DNA of 64,000 nucleotides from Warburgia ugandensis (lineage: Eukaryota; Streptophyta; Magnoliopsida; Canellales; Canellaceae). The stretch spans positions 26,619,445-26,683,444 of the forward strand of contig CP141132.1 in NCBI GenBank assembly GCA_035236585.1, given 5' to 3'. A program made the position numbers and the translations under genes. Shown piece after piece: positions 1 to 11,441 of the stretch; within the stretch, counting starts at the first letter, position 1, and every line of letters starts with the position of its first letter. A model generated the notes under the pieces. That model saw only the letters and a list, made by a program, of their open reading frames with translations. It searched no databases and was not told where the DNA came from.

Positions 1-673
1 AAGTTAGTCATGCTATTTAATCTTCATCTTTACTTTATACTCAAATCATTTAAAACATGTGTGTCCTCTTAGGTTTTCCAAAATAGCTTAATTGAATTAA
101 GTTATTGGTCTTCCACTTGATGCCATGATGGATAATTTAACATTTGACCTCAATTAACCCCATAAAATGTATTGAAGAAAAAGACAAGAAAATATTACCC
201 CATTTGTTTAGGTAATATAATTGGATTATTAAATTGACTATATTATATCACTAGAGGGAACTCCACATTCTTGTGAGGTCCTTTACCAATAAATCCTAAA
301 GGTAATGTCTCTATGTACAAAAGACTAGCTCTCAGGTGAAAGATAAATTTAGAATATCATCCTCTTTGAATAACAAAGTGCAATCATGTTAATAGATATA
401 ATAAACTACAATATTTATTTGATTTTTGCAATCACTAAAGAGAATATTAGCAACATAATTTGAAGAAAAATAAAATGGCACTAGGAGAATACATTGAAGC
501 TCTCTAGTACATAGGACATGGAGGTCTTGATTGGAAGAAAAGTAATCAGCAAAGGAATAGGTAGCAAAGACCCATGCTAATATGAAAAGGATATATATAA
601 TGACCAATTGTTATGAAAAAGCTAAGAGAAGTGATGTAATAAATATATTTGAAATCATTACTTTTATCTACTA
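1..673. other. AT-rich stretch, nothing recognised
   Basis: I see no supported coding region, RNA gene or repeat boundary here on either strand. Short open frames are composition noise. If the left end of the hAT element is at 674, this is its flanking DNA. It does not resemble the 3' part of LTR-H, which would be expected if the hAT had cleanly split that LTR. Confidence 0.4.
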
Positions 674-1497
674 CAGGGGCATATAAATTAAACCAACCTC
701 ATTTGCAATACCTTTAGGGTACAATATCAAAAAAGTACTATGCCTGAATTAATTTGATATAAGTGAATAAAATAATCTCAAATCGGTAGACAATTATCCA
801 AACTAATGATATCAATATCATGAGTAATTTGCACTACATGTGCCTTGTACTGTTATTTGTGTATAATAGACAACCAGTAAATGTGACAAGATAGATAAAT
901 GATGAGTTATAAAGGACAGGAAAGTAAGAAACAACTATACATGCATGTAGAATCTATTAAAAAGATATGGGTACATAAAAAAATATGTTTAAATATATCA
1001 ATATCATGTCTAATTAGCAAGCGAAAACATGTTATCCTCTTTGTTGTTCTTCTCCCTTTATGACTTTATTTGCCCTAGGATGGCTCCATCTTATAAAAAT
1101 TCAAGCTCCTAAGTAAAAAAAAAAAAAAAACAGCTTTAAAAATTATAAATAATATTTATTATTTATTAAGAAAATTAAAATGGCCATCAGATTTATGTTC
1201 TCTCATTAAGGACTAAGACATGCATGGAATATAACAGATATAAGAAGAAAGCAAGACAAGTCCTTAGTACTTTTCCTCTGTCTCTCTCTCCCCCTTTTAA
1301 AAGCTTCAACAATTAAAACATGTGCAATCATTTCTCTAAAGGAACACAAAGATCTACAAACATTACTTACCAAACTAGTAATCACATCATAGGTTCTAAT
1401 TTCATCTCTCTTAACAGTACATCTTTCAAATAATAACTAGAAGTCTAACAGAAACACAATACCTTAAGTATCCTACAAAGCAATGGTTGTCTCTTCA

Positions 1498-3587
1498 TCA
1501 CGTTGCAATGGTTGTCACTTCAGTAGGCCCCAATCTGCTAGTCTCTGTAAAAGAAATCAAAACAAGTGAAGTTAGAATAAAACACAAAGAAAGTGAAGTA
1601 GTTTTTGAGAATGAAATGGTTGTCTAAACATGCATATTACCTGATTCTAAGTTCTTGTACTTCTCAAACTCACTCATATATTCTAAGGGATCATCTGAAG
1701 CTAAAGATCACACCCAATTTTGAGTGCAAATTAGGGCCTCCATTATTGTTACAGACATCGAACTTTGAAAAGGATAGATGACATGCCCTATGTGCTAAAT
1801 GCATATGCAAAGGCAATTGTAGACACTGGAACTGCTAATACATTATGTGTTAATTGTCAGAGTATGGTATATTTGTTGAATTGGCCTTCTACCACACTAG
1901 AATATCAAAAGATGGATTGTTTTACTCACCTAAGTCAGCTTCCTCTATTGAATACCTCTCAAGTTTAGATATGGTACTCATACCACTTTGTTTCTAAACC
2001 ACAATTTTGTATATTCAGACCTCAAGAAACAAGATAAAATTTCCTCCTCATCAACATCAACAAAACTATTGCTTAAAGCTTGATTAGCCTTTGCAACAAC
2101 CTTCCCATCATCATCATGTTTAATATACCAACCAAGTAAGTTTTGAATGATCTCTCTCATTGCTTATATTGAGTTCTTTACTACTGAAGCATCACAAACT
2201 TTTCCAAGACAAAATTAAAAAAATGGAAACTTGTACTTAGGATGAAGTACTACAACAACAAATAACAAAATATTCATATTATCCCCAATACTAGTCAAAC
2301 TTTGGCTACATAGACCTGGATATTTTACATAAAATATCATCTATATATTTGTACAAGCTAAATATAGCTATATGAATTGTCATAATATCCTAAAAGAGTG
2401 CTTTAGAGGAGACAAACTTAGTGCTTGAAGACCACAATGTAGCCTTGCAAAAAAATTTCAAATGCTTTTGATATGAGTTGTCATCTTCATTCACACAATC
2501 AAATGCTTTCTAAAACTATATAGCTCTCTCCAACATATGATATGTCGAGTTCCATCTAGTACACACAATTAAACACATTGTGCTTTTACAAGTAATGCCT
2601 TCTCTCTCAACATAAGTCTTGAAAATGGTCATTCTAGATAGTGAAGATCCCATATATCTCATATCATTTAAAAATTTTAAGATAGAGTCATCCATCTCTT
2701 TCAAGCCCTCACACACAATTAGATTTAAGAAGTGAGCACAACATCTCATATGCAGAAACTCATGCTCTAAGATGGTAGTCTTCCTCTTCAAAAAATTGAT
2801 TACACCATTATTTGAACTTGTGTTATCCATCATAATAGTAAGCAACTTCTCTATTCCCCACCCTATCAAACAATCCACAATTTGCCCCCCCATAGATTCA
2901 CCCTTATGATTGAAAATTAAGTAAATGTTTAAAATTTTCTTTTGAAGTTTCCATTCATTGTCAATGTGCTATGTGGCACGTGTAGTTTAAATTTGTTATA
3001 GATGTCCATACATTAGTGGTGAGCCAAATTCTTTTACCTCTAGGTACATTCTTCAAAATTTGATTCTCTAATAAATATATCTGCAAGCAATCTCTAGTCA
3101 TAAAAGTGCCACTAGGGATATTAAACTTAGATTGTGCCGCATCCACAAAATCTTTGAAGCCTTCATTCTCAAGAAAACAAAATGTCAACTAATCAATAAT
3201 TATCATCTTAACAAGGGCTCTTCTACAAGATTCAGCATTAAAAGCCCAAGTGATAAGCTGGCTCCCAAATTTTGCCTCACTAAGTACAAGAACTTGTTTA
3301 AAAACCAAAGTGCTTTGGGTCTTATCTTGTATTCTATTTAGGAAATTCTTACACTTTAATATGTGTAAAATCAAATTCTAAGTCCCATTGCAGATTGGAT
3401 CACATGACCAATCCTTACCACAATAATTATATGCACACCTAGGATTTGGGTCACCATCCATTGCCAATTTAGTAAATGGACCCATGCATGTGATCGCTTT
3501 CTTTTGTGCACTCATTTGAGTATAAGAGGGTGCATGGGCTTTTGACTTAGTATTGCTATCAACCAGTTGATCACAATGTTCATCCAT
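1498..3587 (-). pseudogene. hAT transposase, all domains present but catalytically dead
   Basis: This would have cut and pasted the hAT element as a nuclear DDE transposase. Reading from 3587 downward, the order matches plant hAT transposases. There is a BED zinc finger near 3380-3480 (RCAYNYCG, then HILKC after an in-frame stop). A catalytic part follows at 2961-3188 (ENEGFKDFVDAAQSKFNIP; NVWTSI) and 2516-2893 (MMDNTSSNN; CTRWNSTYHMLERA). A DUF4413-like stretch lies at about 2180-2400 (PKFD, YWG, broken by stops). The C-terminal dimerisation region is at about 1640-1960 (VLAVPVSTIAFAYAFST, then DPLEYMSEFEKYKNLES in another frame). The first catalytic Asp of the TTD-W-TS motif is Asn, the second Asp is kept, and the Glu of ASESAFS is replaced by Ala. 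Several stops and at least two frameshifts are present. The Met at 3587 is the first plausible start. Confidence 0.85.
1545..1640 (-). other. Probable 96-bp intron near the 3' end of the hAT transposase
   Basis: On the minus strand the coding text ...KNLES runs to G at 1641 and is followed by GTAATATGC. The stretch ends in a pyrimidine-rich acceptor TTTCTTTTACAG at 1545. Joining 1641 to 1544 keeps a short open frame that ends in TGA at 1500-1498. The GT and AG ends and polypyrimidine tract are seen directly; splicing is inferred. Confidence 0.55.
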
Positions 3588-5239
3588 TTAAGTACACAAT
3601 ATATAGTTGAAATTATGCAAAGATTGAGACAATCTAATGATGAATGCAAAAGATCTTAAAATTTTATTCATCGAGTAAGTTGAATGCAATCTATATGTAG
3701 TTATATTTCCAAACAATTGTGCAAATCCAAATTAAAAATGCAAACCCTTAAGTAATTAAATAAAAAGAATAGGTGAAAAAAGTATAATTTACATTACTAT
3801 CATAAGAGTAGAATTTACATTTCCATGTGACTTAATTATATGAGGAAATACCTTCCAACATATGAAAAAACACAAATACGACAATTTGCAAAATACCCAA
3901 TGACAAATTTTTCAACTTCAATTCTTCTTCCTATTCTTCTACTAATACAATGAATGAGACTCACAAGAAAATAATAAATGGAGCTACATAATAGCATGGA
4001 ATGGAGAAGATTTTGGTCTCTAGAAAGGCAATCCTTCTATGAATTAAGTACCTCATGGACAACCAAATAATGGAAGTGAAATTATATAAACCAGAAATAA
4101 TGAAAAAAAGTAGTAAGATAAACAAGATGGGAAGGTTAAAGTAATTTATTGAGTGTAAAGGGCCTATAAATATTAGTCCTTGATGTTCATCTAGGAATAC
4201 CACGACCACAAAGACAAGAAGGAAGAAGAACATAGATTAGCATAGTGAATTGATAGTAGAGGACAACAAGGTTACCACATGCACAACATGCATCCATCAT
4301 GCACAACTAACAGGAAGAAAGTGTTCTCCATCAATAGACTTCCACCAAAATACAAGTATATGATACAGAATGAACTACAGATTACACACTAACCCAAAAT
4401 TATGTATTCCTGTGACACAATCATAAAAGCTAACATTTAATGCAGCACATAGAAAAGCATCATAGCTATGGTTCTTGAAAAACAATACAGACTAAAATGT
4501 GACCAAATTGAAATTATCAGTACAAGGAAATGGTCCATAGAAAGCCTTTGAACTCCATTCAACAAGAACCATCAAAACAAAGGTTTACACCTTAATCCTA
4601 TGTGTGTCTTAAATGTAAAAATAAAACCAAAGAGAACCACAGACAAATAAAGCAGAAAAACACACCACTTAACAAAGATAATCAACCTCAAAACATAGGC
4701 ATAAACTCATCACTGAAATAAGAGCATTCCTTCAAATTAGGAGAATTATAAAATAACTAAACCAATGAATGAATAAGATAAATGGTTCAAGAAGCAATTG
4801 ATATTAGCATCTTCACTTAAGGAGAGTGACAAACACTACAATAAGTCTCCACCCAAAATATACAGATAGAACCAAATGAAAGCCAAGAAAACTTATAAGT
4901 CAATTTGGCAATCCAACAACATGCATGGATGAGTACAAGGAAACATGTACGAGTATAGGATTTACTATAGAAATAACTCAAAACTTTTCTAAAACGACCA
5001 TGACCATGGTCAACAAGCATTAGAAATTGAATCAGATGAGATAACCATTTTATCAGTCATGACTGCCTATTAAATGTTTTCAAATGAGGAAGATGAAAGC
5101 TCTATTAGTAAGGGGAAAATAAATTTAGGAAGGTTAGGTTTGCAATAAAAAATGAGGGTGGAAGGAGACTTACAATTATAGTCAGTTTTCATTCTTTTCC
5201 CCTCTATGCTTCTTCTTCTTATGTTTTTTTTTTTTTTGG
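3588..5239. other. AT-rich upstream part of the hAT element
   Basis: About 1.65 kb lies between the transposase start and the tandem array. I found no coding region or recognisable repeat. By position on the minus strand it would hold the transposase promoter and leader, but I could not pick a convincing TATA box. Confidence 0.35.
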
Positions 5240-6400
5240 ATTGAGTTGAGAGCTATGAGATAGCTTTGAGAGGGAGAGTCAGAGATTCAGGGTGCTGGGT
5301 AGAGTGGCCGAAGATATTTGGAAGGACTAGAGAATGATTGAACCATCAACGACTAGATGGTTGTGGACTAGGAATGACTTAAGACTTCAAAGTTGTTAGA
5401 GAGGTAGCTCAAAGAGTTAGAGTTAGAGATTTAAGGAGCTAAGCAAAGTCGCTAGGGAGATTTGAGAGGACTAGAGGATGATTGTACCATGGACAACTAG
5501 ACAATCATGGACGAGGATCAACTTGAGACTTGAGAACTATTAGCAAGATAGCTTTGAGAGGAAGAGTCAAAGACACAGGGTGTTGGGCGAAGGTGCTGAA
5601 GAGATTTGGGAGGATGGAAGGATGTATGGATCATGGACGATTGCACTAGATTCGATGACAGACCGACATGATTAGGATTTTCCCTTTTACATTTTTCATT
5701 TGATCTATGAGTGAGACTTAGTAGAGAAGAAAGAGTCAGAGTTTCAGAGATGCAGGGCACCAGGAGGAGTCAATGAAGAGATTTGTTAGGATTGAAGAAC
5801 AAGTGGACTGTGGATGACTGCACTGGACCCAACGAGAGTTCGAGAAAAATAGGGTTTTCTCCTCTTCTATTTTTTTTTTGTTTGATCTATGTATGAGATA
5901 GCTCAGAGAGGGAAGAATACTTAGAGTCTTAGAGAAGCAAGGTGCTAGCAGAGTCATTGGAGAGATTTGGGAGGACCAGAGGATGAGTGGACCATCTACG
6001 ACTGCACTAGACCCAACGAGAGTTCGATACGATTAATGTTTGCCCTTGTATTTATTGATTTGATCTATGAGTGAGACTTTGCAAAGAGGGAGAGTCAGAG
6101 TCTCATAGATGTAGGCCGTGGGCAGAGTCACTATAGAGATTTGGTAAGACTAGAGGATAAGGGGCTGTGGATGACTATATAGGAGCTAATGAGAGTCTAA
6201 GACAATTAAGGTTTCCCCTCTTCTATTTTTCTCATTTGATCTATGAATGAGATAGCTTAGAAAGGGAGAATTAGAATCTCGAAGACATAAGTTGTTGGGT
6301 AGAGTCACCAGAGAGATTTGGGACAAGTAGACCGTGGATGATTGCACTAAAGGTAAAGCCAGTGGGAGTCTAATTCCTAGATGATTAGGATTTAGTTTGG
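5240..6400. repeat. Degenerate tandem array, about 7 units of 143-185 bp
   Basis: Repeated phrases recur in fixed order on the plus strand: GAGATAGCTT, GAGAGGGAGAGTCAGAG, GAGATTTGGGAGGA, GGATGA-TG-ACCAT, GACGATTGCACTAGA-CC, TTTTCTC-TTTGATCTATGA. The anchor GAGATTTGGGAGGA occurs near 5312, 5457, 5599, 5776, 5961, 6133 and 6310. The spacings are therefore about 145, 142, 177, 185, 172 and 177. The first units lack the TTGATCTATGAGTGAGA segment of the longer units. It lies between the transposase and the right end of the hAT element, so it may be subterminal or promoter-proximal. Confidence 0.8.
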
Positions 6401-6590
6401 TAACAAGTGGTGAGTCCAAGAGGAAGCTTATGTATGTATGCCCAATATTAGTTTGGTTTGGTCGAGTTGAAACAACAGACCAAGACAAAGATCGATATCT
6501 TAGTCTTCTATTTCAAATGATGGAATAGGATCAAGAGAGTTGAAGGATTGACAAAAACCTGACTATTTGGCCTATTCTATTTCAATTAGT

Positions 6591-6606
6591 TTTTTGCACA
6601 CCCCTG
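6591..6606 (-). repeat. hAT terminal inverted repeat (right end)
   Basis: The reverse complement reads CAGGGGTGTGCAAAAA, typical of plant hAT termini. The next bases at 6607-6614 (ATACTAGG) would be the 8-bp target duplication if its partner survived. Confidence 0.75.
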
Positions 6607-9390
6607 ATACTAGGCATATCATCTTACCATATAACCACATGTACTATCACTAAGTCATGCTCATAGTACCATGTTAAAGTCATGGACTACTATGCTACAA
6701 CACATATCTCACATGTTGCGATCCACTGCTATGCTTCACTAACACCAAGTGTGGAAAAATACATAGTAATATCTATATAGGGAGACAAACCGTCATAGTG
6801 TGGCCTTCCCATAATTGCCATCAACCAACTTTTTGTCTCACTATGGGCATGGTGGACTTATTGTAAGTTTTAGAGAGCAATTTGCTGAACCCTACTACTC
6901 TCCTAGTGTAGTATCCATTAAGCCCATATCTGTATAAAACAAATCAATCAGGCCTTCATGCCTAAATAGAATAAAATTATCAAGCTATCTACTTGTGCAC
7001 TGTAAATCCACAGAAATATTATATTGTATAAATAATTGGACCAAAATCAAGCCCTTCCAGAATCAAATCATGTGGAGATAAAACATGTAGTGCATTATCA
7101 AATCATGCTTTTGAAGCAAATTGAACGCATTTTCAATCCATGGAATAAAAATAATAATATAACAATTTCTCATATGTAATACTATTAAAATTTTCATTAT
7201 ATAAATCATGTCATAAATAACATGTAATTGTTGCATTGTATAAATATTTCATGCAATTCAATCTCATGGTAATATCAAATTCATCAAAGATCATGCAGTT
7301 CTACAAAATTTGAATCTTAGGATTCCACATACCTCGAATTTGAGGTCCAATACTTTAATCTATGAATTTGCTCAATCTATATCAATAAGGTGTATTTGTC
7401 AATACATATGTAGAGTACAATGTTATTTTTATTTTTTGTAACTCTCATTTTTAGTTTATTTGGGCTTTGATCATCATCAATTAAGATGATTTTGGCTTTA
7501 CTTATCATTGATCACAAATCCATCTCTTTAGTTTTGCACATTATCAAATTCTAATTGTTGATTAAAGATCAATGATTCAGATCATCTAATTGTCCTTAAT
7601 TCTCAAACTTATAAATAGTCTATTTCATACTTCAATGTTTAATCTGTTGATTTGATGGTCAGACGAACTTCATATTACTTAGATCAATAGATCCAAATCA
7701 TCCAAAAGTCCAACTTTACTAATCTAAAGCTATCAAAATGATTTAGCCATTATATTAGTCTATAATAATTTAAATAGCTTAATTACTTATTTTATCCATA
7801 ACATGCATATGTTTTTATCTTTTCTAAAATTTATATTGTTTAATAAAATAAATTTTAATTAATTTAATTAAGATATGAAACTGATTCTATTGTGATAGCA
7901 TAAATTTTGGTTTGATGAGTCTGATTGGATCTAATCACCTCTAATCTAGTAGTTATAGGCTGTATAAAGTCTCCATCCTTAAATTAGTGATAAAGATGTG
8001 CTTAAATCCTTAATTTTATTGAAATATGGGACCAACATCATCGAGATGACTCCAATAGACATTCTAATAGAAAATCAAGTTTGTGTAGCCTTCTAGATTG
8101 ACTATTTTATGTTTTAGATCAATTTTGACAAGTAAGATTGATTTAATTAGATTATTGGATTAATAATTCTGATAGGCAGATCGGATCGATTAAAATGGAT
8201 CGACAAATCTATTAGGTGGATCAAGGATCCATTAAATAGTTGTGGATACATAAATGGATTTGTTCATTGCTAGGACATAGTTGTGTCCAATGATTCTATA
8301 GGATCCACACATGCAAGTGCATGAACATCAATGTGATAGGCATGCTCGTCTTCTCAGTGCATCTGCTTGGTGCGTCTTGAATGCAGAAATTAGGTAAGAT
8401 AGTGAACAATTCGATCATGGGAAATCATTAAAAAATAAGAAGGAAATCTTATAGATCAGAGGCTTGCCTTCATTTCCAATGAATTTGGGAACATTCCATG
8501 GTCGTTTGGTGTTAGAAAACCTCCAAAAAGTGTGACCATTGTCATATTTCTATGTAATCACCAGCATTGCTAATTTCTTCAATATCTAGAGTTGATTCTC
8601 CACTAATTGACATGAAACAAAAGGAATTTTGATCGTTTTGTCTTAGAATTGTAGTTGAATGGATCAAATCATTGATCTGGGCTATCATCATTTAGAATAC
8701 TTTATATACTCTCACTTGAGAGCTTCTAGTTAGTTTTAATGGTGTTGTCAATGAGTTCTCTCTTTCTCCTCTTCTTCTTCCTCTCCTTCTTCTTATTCTT
8801 CTTCTCCTTCTTCTTCTTCTTCTTCTTGTCGTTTAGTCTTAGGTTAAGTTTATTGGTAGCCGACCAAAGTACCATGGCGGTGCAACAACAACTTAAAAGA
8901 GGGGATAGCTACTCGGCATGAGGACTAGAGTGTTTGGTCGACATGCACTGTATGGGAATCAATGTAGTCTCGGTCAATGTGTTGAATGTATATATATTTA
9001 TTATTATTATTTTGTTAAAATTTTTAATTAATTATAATTATCTTTTTGAAAACCAGTGTCTCTTAATTAAAAAGTTTTAGAATTTAAAATGTTGAATTCT
9101 ATTAGGCAGGGCCCACTTAAAATAATTTCACCTTTTTGTCCATTTATAATTTTTAAAATAGACTACCTTAATTAATAATTATGTGTTATTCATCTGATCT
9201 TTGATTTCAACAAACTTGGTATCGTTGGAATCATTTTTCTATGTACATTACGAATATTGATGTTTCATACTAATTCTAAATTTTTCATAGGTTTAATTAT
9301 AAAAGAAACAAATTTTTGAGAATTCTAATTTTGGATATGTAAATCATAAATAATAATTACTTACATGAATTCTAAAAATTAGGGGTATTA
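6607..9390 (-). repeat. LTR-H: minus-strand gypsy LTR (part)
   Basis: On the minus strand the LTR opens at 9390 with TGTAATACCCCTAATTTTTA, a canonical plant gypsy LTR start. The shared upstream motif lies 157 bp in (9191-9232, minus: GATTCCAACGATACC...). The shared middle block is at about 6780-6915 (minus: CTAGGAGAGTAGTAGGGTT and ATGGGAAGGCCACACTATGA). The sequence just before 6607 resembles 23150-23250 of the solo LTR at 17647-24255. The hAT terminus abuts at 6606, and the LTR 3' end was not found in 1-673. No internal region of this element is visible. The LTR start sits against MULE coding sequence, so the element probably inserted into the MULE. Confidence 0.7.
8757..8828 (+). repeat. 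CTT-rich pyrimidine tract
   Basis: About 70 bases made almost entirely of CTT/TTC triplets with a few interruptions, inside LTR-H. On the minus strand this is a GAA-rich purine tract roughly 560-630 bp downstream of the LTR start, so it could lie in a promoter or leader region. The poly-Phe/Leu frame it opens is low complexity and not a gene. Confidence 0.85.
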
Positions 9391-9403
9391 CAAATACGCT
9401 CAT

Positions 9404-11262
9404 TAAATTGAGATTTGGTTTGAATTTTCCTACTATGAAGTCATTTGGAGAGGCTTTGAGAAAGCATCCACTTTAGAAGGGATTTCACCACAATCACATT
9501 AAAAATGATAAGGGGAGGGTGACAAAATAGTGCAAGTTGAATCGTGGTTGGAGGATCCATGCTTCAATAACCCAGGATAGACTTGGTTTTCAAATAAAGT
9601 CCACATCTGGTGAGCTACAAAACTATATGATACAGTTCAATAATGACAAGGTAAATTATACATGGTTAACAAAGAATTATTTGGACCATGTGAGTGCCTG
9701 ACTAGAGTATCTAAGGGGATGCATTCAGAGAACATGTTAGAAGGGACTATCATGTTTCAATCAGTTGGTTTAAGAGCATAGAGAAGGTAAATTATATGAT
9801 AATGGGAATGGAACTTAATAGTTTGCCCGTACCAAAAATTATTCTACTACTCTCATTCACTAGAACCATGGGAGCTCTAACAAGTTGAAGCTTGAGCCCC
9901 TCCAACTTTTCAAGGGATGTGTATTTGGTTGGAGGCTTGTAAGAATGATTTTTTAATTGGTTATAGGCCCACCATTGGATTGGATGGAGCATTCTTAAAA
10001 TAACTTTATTAAGGCCAACTACTACTAGTTATAGGGAAGGATACAAATGATAACATATTCCCTATATTTTGTGCCATTTGTGAGAAAGAAATCAAAGATT
10101 GCTGGAGCTAGTTCATGACACTTTTGCATTAAGATATTAAGGCCAGGAGAGCTAAATGGCTGGATGCCATTCATTAGTGACTAGCAAAAGGTACAATTTC
10201 TACTATCTTCTAAGCCCCTCTATCATTTTTACTATTGAAATAGAATCTTACAATTTAGTCCATGTAACTATTTAAGTACTATAATTTGGTCCCTTCAACT
10301 ATTTTATTATGATGTTTGAGTCCCTTTAACTAAAACTAGCTTACAATTAGGTCCTTATAATGATTCCACTATTACATTTAACTCCCTACAAACTATTGCT
10401 CATTCTACTCTTCTTGGTTGTGCCTTCTAAAAGGACTAGTTCAAACATTCAAAGATGTAAGGTGTAATGTTAGGTACCTTTATGCAAATTTCAACAAGGA
10501 CTTCCTTGGAGGTGACTTCAAGGAGACGCCTTGAACTATTCCAAAGGGCACAACTCAACAGGTGGTTAACAAATCACTATGATCCAAAACTCTAGTTGAT
10601 ACGTGCTTTTAATCCTAAAGTCTAATATACTCCTCAACAATTGTTGTTGAGTGCTTCAACTCATGGATCAAGCAGGCAAGAGACAAGCATATCTTGTCAA
10701 TGATGGAGACCAAAAGGAAGATGCTTATGAGGAGGTTTCAAGCAAAGAGGGAAGGTGTTACTGCTTATACAATTTAACTATGTCTTAGAATTTAGAGAAA
10801 CTAGAAAAGAACAAGTTGCAATCCAGTGAGTGTATATGTTAAAGTAGGACATATGACATATATGAAGTTGACCAGTATCAGGTGCAAAATAAAGTGCTTG
10901 ACTTGGCCAGAGGACTTGTACATGTAGGATATAGGATTTAATAGATATCTCATATTGTCATGCTATCTTTACCATTATCCTAAAGAAGGAGAACATAAAT
11001 ATTATGTAGAGTGTTACAATAAGTCTTATTACCTTGCAACTTATGAAGGGGTGGTTTCTCCAACGCTAGGTCCTAACAAGTGGCCAACAACCAACGGAGA
11101 TAAGGTTGAACCACCTAAAAGAATCAAATAAGTAGGGAAGCATAAGAAGAAGAGAGCAAGAGAACCAACTCAGCTATAGAATCCAAGTAGGATGCGAAGA
11201 ACTGAACTTCAGAAAAATTGTAGATTAGTGGGTCAGATAGGCCACACGTAGAGACTTATAAT
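9404..11262 (+). pseudogene. MULE transposase, degenerate
   Basis: This would have been the DDE transposase of a Mutator-like element. The order of remnants matches the family. There is a MuDR-type N-terminal domain at about 9404-9700 (LRFGLNFPTMKSFGEALRK, KNDKGRVTK, WLTKNYLDHV). The MULE catalytic region is at about 9960-10190 (GLDGAFLK at 9976-9999, holding the first catalytic Asp). ANFNKDF follows at about 10480. A conserved segment lies at 10640-10760 (VVECFNSWIKQARDKHILSM; RFQAKREG). The C-terminal part is at 10985-11170 (YYLATYEGVVSPTLGPNKWP; PPKRIK). A final zinc-knuckle-like stretch (QKNCRLVGQIGHT) has its second Cys lost. Many stops and frameshifts are present, plus an insertion near 10195-10430. 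Confidence 0.8.
10195..10430. repeat. Phrase-repeat insertion inside the MULE transposase
   Basis: Coding similarity breaks at SD-QK (about 10190) and resumes at KGLVQTFKDV (about 10432). Between them are about five degenerate copies of a roughly 33-bp phrase: CAATTTAGTCCATGTAACTA, AATTTGGTCCCTTCAACTA, TTGAGTCCCTTTAACTA, AATTAGGTCCTTATAATGA, TTTAACTCCCTACAAACTA. The junctions share CAAAAGG and TAAAAGG, a possible target duplication. Similar phrases occur in small plant repeats. I see no terminal inverted repeat. Confidence 0.55.
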
Positions 11263-11441
11263 ACATCAAAATTTGTGGATCCTAAAAGAGCAGAGAGATT
11301 GTAAAGGCTAGCTACAAAATCATGGGGAAAGAGTGCCACATAGTGAGCAACTTAAGGAGATGCTTCAGCTTCAACTCTATGGGTGGGTAATGTTGCAGGA
11401 AAGGGTACTATTGCTAGTTTAAAGAACACACATATCAAAAT

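Larger units (their letters stand above)
674..6606 (-). mobile_element. hAT (Ac-like) DNA transposon, decayed; left end tentative
   Basis: The right end is well supported. The minus strand from 6606 begins CAGGGGTGTGCAAAAAACTA, the terminal sequence typical of plant hAT elements, and a hAT transposase lies on the same strand. The left end is a guess: CAGGGGCATATAAA at 674 differs from the right terminus only by transitions in its first 14 bases. The expected 8-bp target duplications (666-673 and 6607-6614) do not match, so the true left end may be lost or elsewhere. Inside are the transposase (1498-3587), an AT-rich upstream stretch and a tandem array (about 5240-6400). The DNA beyond 6606 belongs to a minus-strand LTR, so the element probably jumped into that LTR. 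Confidence 0.7.
9391..11441 (+). mobile_element. MULE (MuDR-like) DNA transposon remnant
   Basis: This block between LTR-H (ends 9390) and the C-element LTR (starts about 11442) is filled by a broken MULE transposase. No terminal inverted repeats are visible. The left part was probably cut off by insertion of LTR-H, and the right end probably by the C element. Target duplications cannot be assessed. Confidence 0.7.

Noticed and set aside
1765..1968. 67-codon plus-strand frame
   Set aside because: The minus strand here carries the conserved hAT dimerisation region; the plus frame is its shadow.
6601..6616. CTGATACTA as a reverse-strand tRNA-Met primer site of LTR-H
   Set aside because: Half of the match belongs to the hAT terminus, and the LTR middle block continues directly beyond it, so this is not an LTR end.
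8739..8921. Open frame rich in Phe and Leu that looks like a small membrane protein
   Set aside because: Nearly all of it is a CTT microsatellite translated in one frame, inside an LTR on the other strand.
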